Source: Halobacteriales archaeon YIM A00010 (GTDB taxonomy: Archaea; Halobacteriota; Halobacteria; Halobacteriales; Haloarculaceae). Taken from it: 64,000 bases of DNA. Shown piece by piece: positions 55,009 to 63,215 of the stretch. The stretch lies in the NCBI GenBank assembly GCA_025041175.1, contig JAKCFJ010000003.1:744001-808000 (forward strand), given 5' to 3'. The notes under the pieces were generated by a model. The model searched no databases and was not told where the DNA came from. It saw only the letters and a list, made by a program, of their open reading frames with translations. Positions within the stretch are counted from its first letter, which is position 1. The number at the start of each line of letters is the position of its first letter. The translations under genes and the position numbers were made by a program.

Positions 55009-55587
55009 GGTATCATCCCGTTCGAAAAATATTCAGATAGTAATATAACGATTTTGGTAATTTAAACTGAATAATAATATATTGAACTAACTTCTTAGAG
55101 CTTCGAATACTACTATTTCTATGTATGGGAATTCATCTTTACCTATGGAGGTCCAGATACTTAATCAAGGCACGCCTGCGATAGTAGATGTTTTGCCTAA
55201 ATAACTCCTCGCTGTCTCTGGGAGAGTAAACCGCGAGAGGGAACGGGAGCTGGCTGCGTGTCCAGCCGATAGGCGGAGGCACGTGATTGCGGTGCGGTTG
55301 ACCAGCAGTTGTAGAGCTCTCGCTAGCTGTCCGGCCCACAGAGGACCGCCGATAGTCAGAAGCTCCGAACGACAGTTTGTGTGCATGAAACGAGCGGCTA
55401 ACTCTGGTTGACCGAGGATACCCACGACGCCACCGAAGTGGTGGTTTTACCGGAATAGTGGCCATCGGACGGGGGCCGCCATGCATGATCAATCCAAGCC
55501 ACGACACGGTGATAATACCGACTGTCACCCGAATCGAAAGCGGAGACCCCCACCCCACCGTGTCAGAAGATAGTCATAAGAGGTCGT
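55009..55587. other. Spacer with possible gene scrap
   Basis: About 580 bases without a supported gene. On the minus strand a hydrophobic run, VTVGIITVSWLGLIMHGGPR (about 55535-55476), resembles a transporter helix and may be left from a lost permease of the oxoproline locus. Near the left end (55009-55130) the sequence is A/T-rich and probably carried the HyuA promoter. Confidence 0.4.
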
Positions 55588-56352
55588 TCACACCATTTGT
55601 TCGTCGAGACGCATCAGTTCTATATCTTCTTCCTCGAGACGCTGGTGAATCGTTTCAAGCACCTCGACAGCGTTGGGTGTGTCGCCGTGGATGCAGATGC
55701 TATCCGCTGGAACGTCGATCACCGTCCCATCGACGGTTTCGACTTCGCCACGCTGGGCGATGCTGACGAACCTGTCGGCCACCAGTTCGGGATCAGGTGC
55801 TGCCTTCTCTTTTTCGACGATCAGGGTTCGGTCAGAGCGATAATCGAGATCGACGTACCCCTCGAACACCGCGTCAAGGTTGTCGTATTCCCGAGTGATC
55901 TCGTAGATGTTCATATCTGTCGCTAGGTATATCAAGTCGGGGTCAACTGCGAGGACGGCTTCGATGACGGCCCGAGCGTGGTCTTCGCTCTCGGAGAGCA
56001 TCGAGTACATTGCCCCGTGGGGCTTGACGTGTTGAACGTCGAGGCTGCTCCACTCGGCGAAGGCCGTGAGCGCACCGAGTTGGTAAACGACGTAATCGCG
56101 CACCTCCTCGGGCGTGGCGTCCATCGTCCGCCGTCCGAACCCCATCATATCCGGAAGGCCGGGATGGATTCCGATACCGACATCGTGTTCCTCGGCGAGT
56201 GCAACCGTCTCGCGAATCACGTGTGGATCGCCTGCATGAAAGCCACCCGCAACGTTGGCGGAGGTGATGTAGGGCATCACCTCCGCATCTCTCCCCATGG
56301 TGTAGTTGCCGAAACTCTCCCCCATGTCGCAGTTGATGTCTATTGCTACCAT
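55588..56352 (-). CDS. pxpA: 5-oxoprolinase subunit A, LamB/YcsF family
   Basis: This 254-residue protein has the YcsF pattern: DINCDMGESFGNYTMGRDAE, SANVAGGFHAGDPHVIRETV, GIGIHPGLPDMMGFGRRTMD, VKPHGAMYSML and DSICIHGDTPNAVEVLETIH. These bind the metal or substrate in the beta/alpha barrel. With PxpB and PxpC it converts 5-oxoproline (pyroglutamate) to glutamate using ATP. It lies 4-5 kb from pxpBC on the same strand, separated from them by a broken molybdenum-enzyme remnant and the biotin-carrier gene. Confidence 0.93.
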   Translation of the reverse strand: MVAIDINCDMGESFGNYTMGRDAEVMPYITSANVAGGFHAGDPHVIRETVALAEEHDVGIGIHPGLPDMMGFGRRTMDATPEEVRDYVVYQLGALTAFAEWSSLDVQHVKPHGAMYSMLSESEDHARAVIEAVLAVDPDLIYLATDMNIYEITREYDNLDAVFEGYVDLDYRSDRTLIVEKEKAAPDPELVADRFVSIAQRGEVETVDGTVIDVPADSICIHGDTPNAVEVLETIHQRLEEEDIELMRLDEQMV

Positions 56353-56415
56353 ACCATACAGTCCGCGTCGGAGGTCTTGTATCTTGTGAGCGCGAAAGGA
56401 CGCTGCCCGTTCGGA

Positions 56416-56939
56416 TCAGCCCTGGGACGGATCCAGTGCCGTCCGAAGCGCCCGCTCAGCATAAACCGAGAGCAGGTGGCTGCAGTACGCGGGTGACACC
56501 CTCATGTCCGGGCAGAAATCGGTCTCGTCGAGGGAGTCGGCCGTCCGGCCTGCCGCGGTGACGATCGTTCCCTCCTCAATTGTTGCGTCATCCAGTTCGT
56601 CCTCGACGGCGTGCAGACGCGTGGGATGTCGAACTAGTCGCGGCGACCCAGATGTCCGCGATCTCGATCGAGTCGTCGGTCCGGGCCCACACCGCGACCC
56701 CGACCAGCGGGTAGCCCAATCGGGGATTCCGGCGTTTGAGATACACGCTCGTACTCGCCGCTGTCGTAAACGAGGGCTGCAGCGCTTTCGTAGGGGAACG
56801 CCTCGAGCGGTGTCACAGCCGACGTTTGCGCCGGTATACCCGAGCTCCTCCCGGAGCGCCGTGACGAGCAGCGTCCGGGTTCGACAGTCAGTTCATAGTC
56901 GTCTCCGTTTACAGTCAGTGATATTTTAGCTTCGGTCAT
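56416..56939 (-). pseudogene. Hybrid remnant of a molybdenum hydroxylase operon: CoxS-like start fused to a CoxM-like end
   Basis: The 5' end (56939) reads ISLTVNGDDYELTVEPGR, then in shifted frames LVTALREELGYTGANVGC, the N-terminus of a 2Fe-2S CoxS-type subunit. Within 150 bases the reading changes to YLKRRNPRLGYPLVGVAVWA RTDDSIEIADIWVAATS. It continues through ATIEEGTIVTAAGRTADSLD to a stop at 56416-56418 (RALRTALDPSQG); this is the C-terminal part of the FAD (CoxM) subunit. Several frameshifts are needed. It marks a deletion through a xanthine dehydrogenase-type gene set. Confidence 0.72.
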
Positions 56940-57304
56940 CGATCGATCATCCAGTAATGGCCGGATTAGTTACAGAAATAGTGATTGTTGTTGCCATGAT
57001 AACGTCCATATTTCCCAATACCGTTATTAAGAAAAAAGATTAGCCTCGAATGGATCATCCGAGACGAGATGGGGTATGATATACTACAATATTGAACATT
57101 ATTCTGATGGCCCTACACGAACGGTTACCGCCAGTAGCACAGTCGAAGGGTCGCCGAACCGGTTCCGGGGCTCGGTGACGAACTAGTCGGTGTAACCGGT
57201 CCATCTCGGACAGACTGCGGATTCACCGATTCCCTGAGGAGTGATCGAAGATACTCGTCTCGATCCGTGTGGACACGATCGGTCGTGACTCGGCCAGCGA
57301 TGGT
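56940..57304. other. Spacer of about 365 bases
   Basis: No gene recognised. A/T-rich sequence near 57000-57110 may contain the promoter for the minus-strand CoxS-like remnant. Confidence 0.4.
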
Positions 57305-57553
57305 TCAATCTTCGATCGTCAGTTCGATCAACTTCTGGCCGGCTTCGACTTCCCCTTCGTTTTCGACCAGGATGTCGGTCACGGTCCCGTCGTGGGGTGC
57401 AGTGATGTCATGAAAGTTCTTCATCACGCCGATGAGCGCAACCGTGTCGCCTTCGCTTACGTCGTCTCCGATCTCGACCATTAGGGGTTCGTCCGGGTCC
57501 GACCGTCGATAAAACACGCCGGGCATCGGGGCGGCCAAGTGTTCTGTCGCCAT
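57305..57553 (-). CDS. accB: Biotin carboxyl carrier protein (biotinyl/lipoyl domain)
   Basis: The protein has about 82 residues from the ATG at 57553; the longer frame to 57619 has no family similarity. It is almost only the biotinyl domain: APMPGVFYRRSDPDEPLMVE, IGDDVSEGDTVALIGVMKNF with the biotinylated lysine in VMK, and APHDGTVTDILVENEGEVEA. The short size, without the Pro/Ala-rich linker, is typical of BCCPs that work with PxpBC-type proteins. It lies 108 bases after pxpC and is paired functionally with the biotin carboxylase at 59.7 kb. Confidence 0.92.
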   Translation of the reverse strand: MATEHLAAPMPGVFYRRSDPDEPLMVEIGDDVSEGDTVALIGVMKNFHDITAPHDGTVTDILVENEGEVEAGQKLIELTIED

Positions 57554-57661
57554 ACCACGTACGTGGTTGTCTTGGTACTTACCATTAACGACACTTCGTC
57601 GAATTTGGAGGATGCACACCTCAGATTCTGTGAACCGGAACGACTGGTGTGGTCGACGGGG

Positions 57662-58633
57662 CTATCGTTCGATTGCGGTTCGGATCGCGGCAAGGTCGTC
57701 CTGAACCGACTGGCGAGCGTCGAGGGCTTCCTCGACGGTCACGGGTTCAAAGCGGACGGTCTCGTGTGTGCGCCTCTGGGCGAGCAGGCTTCGGTCCGCG
57801 CCGATCACCGTCCCGATGGTAGCGTAGCCGCCGCCGGTCACGGCATCGCGCATCAGAACGATCGGCTTCTGGGGGAGCTGAATGGAACCGATGGGGTACC
57901 CGACGTCGACCACGTTCGAGGAATCGGTCCCCGCACCGAAGGGTTGCTCGCGCTCGACGAACTCGAGTTCGGGACCCTCTAAACGGTACCCGACTCGATC
58001 GGCTTCCGGGGTCACCTTCCAGGCGACGTCACAGAGTTGCTCCCTGCTTTCGTCCGTGAGACGGTAATCACACAGTCCGATCACGGTCCGAAGTACGTTG
58101 CTGTTCTCCAAGTCAGGGAGATTCTCCTCGGGGGCGGTGTTACCGACGACGGTATCGGGGGCCGCGCCGTTCTCGCCGGTAACCAATTCGTCGCCAGCTT
58201 GCAACGTCCGTCCCTCGTGGCCACCGATACCGACCAGCGTGTAGGTTGACCGGCTCCCCATCACTTCTGGAACATCGATCCCAGCGCTCACGGAGAGATA
58301 CGTGCGCGCGCCCTCGGTGGTGAACCCCGTTTCGAGCTCCTGTCCGGCTTCGACGCGCACCGCTTCGTGCATCGGAACGTCTTCACCGTCGAGCTCGGCT
58401 GGCATGGGCGCGCCCGCGAGCGCGATGACGCCGTTCTCCTCGAACCGGAGATCCGCCCCGTCGTATGTCATCTCGAGGGTCGCCGCGTCGGACGCGTTGC
58501 CAACGAGGGCGTTCGCCACCTTGTGGGAGAACAGGTCCATCGCTCCCGAGGGAGGCATCCCGATGTGGTAGTGGCCGAACCGGCCGAGGTCCTGGATGGT
58601 CGTCGAGACGCCACCCTTCACGACTTCGATCAT
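57662..58633 (-). CDS. pxpC: 5-oxoprolinase subunit C, biotin-dependent carboxyltransferase domain (AHS2)
   Basis: This 323-residue protein starts EVVKGGVSTTIQDLGRFGHY HIGMPPSGAMDLFS, the classic AHS2/urea-amidolyase-related start, and continues LVGNASDAATLEMTYDGADL, LSVSAGIDVPEVMGSRSTYT and LMRDAVTGGGYATIGTVIGA. With PxpB it forms the hydrolase part of ATP-dependent 5-oxoprolinase. Its ATG overlaps the pxpB stop by four bases. Confidence 0.93.
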   Translation of the reverse strand: MIEVVKGGVSTTIQDLGRFGHYHIGMPPSGAMDLFSHKVANALVGNASDAATLEMTYDGADLRFEENGVIALAGAPMPAELDGEDVPMHEAVRVEAGQELETGFTTEGARTYLSVSAGIDVPEVMGSRSTYTLVGIGGHEGRTLQAGDELVTGENGAAPDTVVGNTAPEENLPDLENSNVLRTVIGLCDYRLTDESREQLCDVAWKVTPEADRVGYRLEGPELEFVEREQPFGAGTDSSNVVDVGYPIGSIQLPQKPIVLMRDAVTGGGYATIGTVIGADRSLLAQRRTHETVRFEPVTVEEALDARQSVQDDLAAIRTAIER

Positions 58634-59541
58634 GAGGAGCTCACCCCCGTCTTCGTAAGCTCTTCATTGTACTCGTGTGGTGCCTCGAAGAACGCATCCG
58701 GGACAAACTCGACCGCCTCGATCGCGTACTCGTAGGTACCCTCCTCGATCTCCTCGCGGATCGTGTCGTACTCCTCGCGGTCGATACGTCGATAGTTCAG
58801 GATGTCTCCGGGATTCGGGAGCACCATCGAATCTCGGAAGTTAGGGAGTTGCTGGTCGACGTCGAGCACTTCGATTGGGGTGCGACCGTACAGCTGATAG
58901 CCCCCCGCGCCTTGGACCGGATAGACGACGGAGAACGCACCGCCGAACCCCACCGCCCGGCTCGGTGTGTCGGTCCGTGGTTGTACGTACTTAGGAACTT
59001 CCAGCTGTTCGGTCCGCGGCACCATCTGGAAACACCATGGGAGACCGGGGACGAACCCGACCATCGTGACCATATGCGGCGAGCCGACGAACGCGTCGAT
59101 GAACCCTTCCACGCCGTCGAAACCGTTGATTCGAGCGGAGTACTCGAGGTCTGTCGCGTCGGGATCCTGGTGGTGGTCCCGGAACTGCATGAGTGTCTCG
59201 TGGGTCCACGGATCCTGAAACAGCACCGGAATGGTTATGACCCGCGTCTCCCACGAGTACTCCGAGATGTCGGTCTCGGCGGCGATCTCTTTCAACTCCT
59301 CGACCATCGTTTCGGGGTGGATGACATCGGGATCGAACCGCACCATGTAGGAGGCGTTCGCCGGACAGATCTCGGTCACGCCCGCAATGTCGCGCTCGTC
59401 GATCTGCTGTGTGATCGCCATCGCCTGAAAGTTCGCGTCGAAACTCATCGCCTCGTCGAGTTCGACGAACACGTGATCATCACCACCGAACTCATACCGC
59501 GGCTCCGGTAGTTCCGTACGCTCGATTCTGTTTCCGTTCAT
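58630..59541 (-). CDS. pxpB: 5-oxoprolinase subunit B (AHS1, allophanate hydrolase subunit 1 type)
   Basis: This 303-residue protein contains the AHS1 motifs: VRFDPDVIHPETMVEELKEI, VITIPVLFQDPW, MVTMVGFVPGLPWCFQMVPR and FGGAFSVVYPVQGAGGYQLY GRTPIEVLD. It is longer than the common 220-240 residue forms because of an N-terminal lead and a C-terminal tail of about 60 residues (EYDTIREEIEEGTYEYAIEA). It precedes pxpC with a 4-base overlap, and its promoter is divergent from the biotin carboxylase gene. Confidence 0.92.
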   Translation of the reverse strand: MNGNRIERTELPEPRYEFGGDDHVFVELDEAMSFDANFQAMAITQQIDERDIAGVTEICPANASYMVRFDPDVIHPETMVEELKEIAAETDISEYSWETRVITIPVLFQDPWTHETLMQFRDHHQDPDATDLEYSARINGFDGVEGFIDAFVGSPHMVTMVGFVPGLPWCFQMVPRTEQLEVPKYVQPRTDTPSRAVGFGGAFSVVYPVQGAGGYQLYGRTPIEVLDVDQQLPNFRDSMVLPNPGDILNYRRIDREEYDTIREEIEEGTYEYAIEAVEFVPDAFFEAPHEYNEELTKTGVSSS

Positions 59542-59694
59542 TAGTCTATACCAAAAAACATCGTGGGATATATTAACAGTGCCGGTGGCCGATGATCCTT
59601 CGACACCGGTTCCCGGGCCGTTTCATCCGCCCTGTTCGCTCAATATTTCCCTCGTTGCCCAGTCGATAAGTAGTATCGACGCGATTTCCAAACG
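59542..59694. promoter_or_regulatory. Divergent promoter region of pxpB and the biotin carboxylase gene
   Basis: This 153-base spacer separates two divergent genes of one function. On the minus strand GTTAATATATCCCAC (complement of about 59563-59577) contains a TATA-like box about 30 bases from the pxpB start. On the plus strand no clear box was seen. Shared control by the Lrp/AsnC regulator at 61.3 kb is possible. Confidence 0.5.
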
Positions 59695-61080
59695 ATGTTC
59701 GACAGAGTACTCATCGCCAACCGGGGCGAGATCGCGGTGCGAGTGATACAGGCTGCCCAGGAGCTGGGGATCGAGACGGTTGCCGTTTATAGCGACGCCG
59801 ACGAGACGGCAAAGCACGTCCGCCACGCCGACGTTGCTCGGCACATCGGTGCTTCGGTAGCCAGAACGAGCTACCTCGATCAAGAATCCATCCTCGAAGC
59901 CGCCCGCGAGGCGGACGCGGACGCGATCCACCCCGGGTACGGCTTCCTCGCCGAGAGCGAGTCGTTCGCTCGCCGCGTCGGGGAGTCAGAGTTCGTCTGG
60001 GTCGGTCCACCGGCCGACGTGATGGCCGATTTCGGTGAGAAGACGAAAGCTCGGGCTATCATGCAACGGGCGGGTGTCCCGGTTGTTCCGGGGACGAACG
60101 ACACCGTCGATTCCCCGGAGGCGGTGCGCGCGTTCGCCGACGAACACGGCTACCCGGTCGCCATCAAGGCCGACGGCGGCGGCGGCGGGCGCGGGTTGAA
60201 GATCGTCGAGGACGAACGCGAGATCGAAGACAGGTTGGAAGAGGCCCGGCGCGAGGGGGAGGCCTACTTCGACAATCCAGCAGTGTACGTCGAGAAGTAC
60301 CTCGAGAATCCCCGACACATCGAGGTGCAAGTGCTCGTCGACACCCATGGGAATGCGAGACACCTGTACGAGCGGGACTGCTCGGTCCAGCGTCGCCAAC
60401 AGAAGCTCATTGAGGAGACACCTTCACCGGTGCTGGACGAGGAGACGCGCGGGGAGCTCTGTGCGGCCGCTCGCCAAGGAGTCTCAGCGGCGGGCTACGT
60501 CAACGCTGGTACTGTCGAATTCCTCTACGAAGCCGACGAAAACGGCGACAGGAAGTTCTACTTCCTCGAGGTTAACGCCCGCATCCAGGTCGAACACACC
60601 ATCACTGAGGTCGCAACAGGCATCGATATCGTCGACCGGCAGCTCCGGATCGCCGCGGGCGAGGAACTCGGCTTCGAACAGGAAGATGTCGAACCCTGCG
60701 GTGCGACGATGGAGTTTCGCATCAACGCCGAGGATCCGTACAACGACTTCTCGCCCACGCCGGGCACGATTGAGACCTACCGCCAGCCGACCGGAATGGG
60801 CGTTCGCGTCGACGACGGCGTCGACCAGGGCGACGAGGTCAGTCCCTTCTACGACTCGCTCGTCGGGAAGTACGTCGTCTCCGGAGAGAACCGAAGCGAA
60901 GTGATGGCTCGGAGCCAACGCGTGCTCAACGAAGCGGAGATCGAGGGCATTTCGACGACCATCCCGTTTCATCTCGCCGTGCTCGCGGACGATCGGTTCC
61001 GGAAGAACGAACACACCACGAAGTACCTCGACGAGCAATTTGATGGCCTCGGAGGATCTTCGAGACCGACGAACGGCTGA
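59695..61080 (+). CDS. accC: Biotin carboxylase
   Basis: This 461-residue enzyme carboxylates biotin on a carrier protein using ATP and bicarbonate. It starts [20 protein letters not shown]. The ATP-grasp loop [14 protein letters not shown] lies near 161-174, [39 protein letters not shown] near 207-245 has the carboxylase signature, and [14 protein letters not shown] near 292-305 has the metal-ligand glutamate and catalytic residues (IQVEHT in place of the common LQVEHP/T). The C-terminal biotin-carboxylase domain ends [18 protein letters not shown]. No carboxyltransferase gene is nearby, which suggests a role with PxpBC and the small BCCP. Confidence 0.95.
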   Translation: MFDRVLIANRGEIAVRVIQAAQELGIETVAVYSDADETAKHVRHADVARHIGASVARTSYLDQESILEAAREADADAIHPGYGFLAESESFARRVGESEFVWVGPPADVMADFGEKTKARAIMQRAGVPVVPGTNDTVDSPEAVRAFADEHGYPVAIKADGGGGGRGLKIVEDEREIEDRLEEARREGEAYFDNPAVYVEKYLENPRHIEVQVLVDTHGNARHLYERDCSVQRRQQKLIEETPSPVLDEETRGELCAAARQGVSAAGYVNAGTVEFLYEADENGDRKFYFLEVNARIQVEHTITEVATGIDIVDRQLRIAAGEELGFEQEDVEPCGATMEFRINAEDPYNDFSPTPGTIETYRQPTGMGVRVDDGVDQGDEVSPFYDSLVGKYVVSGENRSEVMARSQRVLNEAEIEGISTTIPFHLAVLADDRFRKNEHTTKYLDEQFDGLGGSSRPTNG

Positions 61081-61258
61081 TCGATCCGATACGCCGACTC
61101 GTTTTCACTACTGGCGAACCGTTTTTCGATGGCTATTTCGATCGAAAGAACGGGCGGAAAGCAGCACGGCGGTAATGAACGATGAATAGCGTCCAAGTGT
61201 AACGAACTCGTCCGATGATGCTCGTCTTCTGTATAGTGTACGGCGAGAGTGGAGATCA

Positions 61259-61774
61259 TCATCCTGCCGAAGGGGTCTCCGACTCCCTGAGAAGCAACTC
61301 GAATAACGTCTCCATTTCGTAGTCAGCGATGGGATTCGACTCGTCTTTCACTGTGGTGATGACGAACGTGGAGCTAGTTCGTTCGATCTCATCGATCGCT
61401 TCGAACTCTTCGACCAGTCGCTCGACTTCCTGACGGGAGTGAAGATAGGAAATCACGACGAAATCGGTGTCACCAAGTGTGAAATAGACCTGGTTGACTC
61501 CCTCTATCTCTCCGAGTTTTTCCCCGACGAGCTCGTGATAGCCCTCCTCGTACGTGGCCCGTATCTCCGAAAGAAGCGTAATCGAAAGTTCGATCTTTTC
61601 AAGATCGATATCGAACAGGTCGTTCGTGATTACCCCTTGCTCTTTGAGTTGTTGTATGCGGTAGTGAACGGTCGATTTCGGAATCCCCGTTAACTCAGTG
61701 ATCCTGTCCGGACTTCCAGTTTTGTGCTTTGCGATCGCGCTCAGAATGCGAATATTCTTTTCATCAATGGACAC
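61259..61774 (-). CDS. Lrp/AsnC-family regulator
   Basis: This 171-residue protein has an N-terminal HTH (ILSAIAKHKTGSPDRITELT GIPKSTVHYRIQQLKEQGV) followed by a RAM-like ligand domain (YHELVGEKLGEIEGVNQVYF TLGDTDFVVISYLHSRQEVE). Such proteins sense amino acids and often control adjacent catabolic genes. Convergent placement behind the biotin carboxylase gene makes it the likely regulator of the 5-oxoproline cluster. The ligand is not known. Confidence 0.92.
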   Translation of the reverse strand: MSIDEKNIRILSAIAKHKTGSPDRITELTGIPKSTVHYRIQQLKEQGVITNDLFDIDLEKIELSITLLSEIRATYEEGYHELVGEKLGEIEGVNQVYFTLGDTDFVVISYLHSRQEVERLVEEFEAIDEIERTSSTFVITTVKDESNPIADYEMETLFELLLRESETPSAG

Positions 61775-62961
61775 AGTTCGAATCTTCCATAGTGTTTTGT
61801 CTCACGTCAAAAATAGCTGTCGGTTATATAAGAATGGTAATATTATGGGGTGAGGTCCGATCACGAAAAATAATGGGAACGGTCGGCGTACGTCTTCGGC
61901 ATCATCTCTGTTCGGTGATGTTTTCAGAACGCCGTTTCGACGGCGTTGATGCGTCCTGTCCGCATGTGGACATCCGCGCTAACGATTCTGTGTTCCGTGC
62001 GGGACGTGGTCACTCACACGTGTGGCTCAATCGAAGGCGATACGGATCGACTCATCGAGAATTTCCAACCCGCGTTCGAGATCGTTTCCTTCGTCGTCCC
62101 ACACGCGAACGTCTATTCCGTCGACGATGGTCAACTCGGTGCTGTTCGGATCGTACCAATGAGGATACTTGTTGGTTCGTTCTGTACGGATGATCCCTGC
62201 CGCGACATAGTTAATGGTTGATGTACAGTGTTATAAAGTTCCCTCTGGATAATATTCGAAATAGAGGAATAGTGTTTATACGCGGAAGCGCCTCGACGAC
62301 ACGCTTTCGAGACACGATACCATCAAAACAGCCGTCGAGAAGGACCTACAGGCTGATCCCGCATCGATCGTTGGGGGAGATCACGGTGGTTCGTGACCGA
62401 CATCGCATGCCGCTCGATGTGCATCTCGCCGAAGGGTTGGACAGCATTTATCCAGTGGGTGGTTCCGAGGGGCAAGACAAACTCATCGGAGAGCAAGATA
62501 TCGAGATCCCAACCAGATATTTTACCATTAAAATCACTGTGATATTGTGTGTTTTAGGGCGAAATGCAACTCGATTACGACGTGTTGCTCTGGACTGCGG
62601 TGATACCAGAGGATTTAAACATATGATATTTTATATGATGTGTGAATCCACTATCACTGTTGAACAGTGTACAGATACTGTCATCCATGTTTTGTACCCT
62701 TGGTTGTGATTCGCTCGAACGAGCGACTGCTTTTACGAGCGTACTGTCGTAATCACCCTAAACGTAATCCAAACGATGTTCGGTGCCACCCGCCCGAGCT
62801 CGGCGAACCCACCGAGGAGGTTCCCACAGAGTTGGGTCAGTCCGCTACGGACATACAGTTCCTTCACGACCACGATGTGATCTAACGGATGGGCCGTTCA
62901 GTGAATGGAAGCCGAGAGATCGTGGTTTGATTGGCTGGCTTCTCGCTCCACAACATCCACG
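61775..62961. other. Gene-poor stretch of about 1.2 kb
   Basis: No intact gene is supported. On the minus strand 62028-62219 a startless run reads IIRTERTNKYPHWYDPNSTE LTIVDGIDVRVWDDEGND and ends ESIRIAFD at a TGA; it looks like the tail of a real protein of unknown family. Another run near 62310-62370 (plus strand, KTAVEKDLQADPASIVG) may be a second scrap. The rest appears eroded. Confidence 0.45.
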
Positions 62962-63059
62962 TCGATGTCGTCCAAATATCCATCGAGGCGGGCGTTTTTC
63001 GGTATAAACCACTCGGAAAACGAACTACCACATTCTTTATTCGTGTTTGAACACCGCCC
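62962..63059. mobile_element. IS6-like end remnant
   Basis: The sequence matches the right end of the complete element at 54.24-54.34 kb: TGTCGTCCAAATATCCATC, GAGGCGGGCGTTTTTCGG and the terminal GTTTGAACACCGCC. It includes the first codons of the transposase on the minus strand (NARLDGYLDDIDVD versus NARLNGCLDDINLD), in a diverged state. No more of the element remains. Confidence 0.75.
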
Positions 63060-63215
63060 AGGTAGCAGCCGAACACACTTTCTTCATCTGATATTATCTC
63101 TGTAAACGGATCGCTCCTCTAGTGGCGCTCTAACATTACTTCGATGCTTGCTATACAGGAGGTACCCATCTGCCTACCTTCAGGCTGAGCTACCGTATCA
63201 TCAAGAACAGTCGCC
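63060..63215. other. Short spacer
   Basis: No gene is seen between the IS6-like remnant and the FNT transporter gene. Confidence 0.4.
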
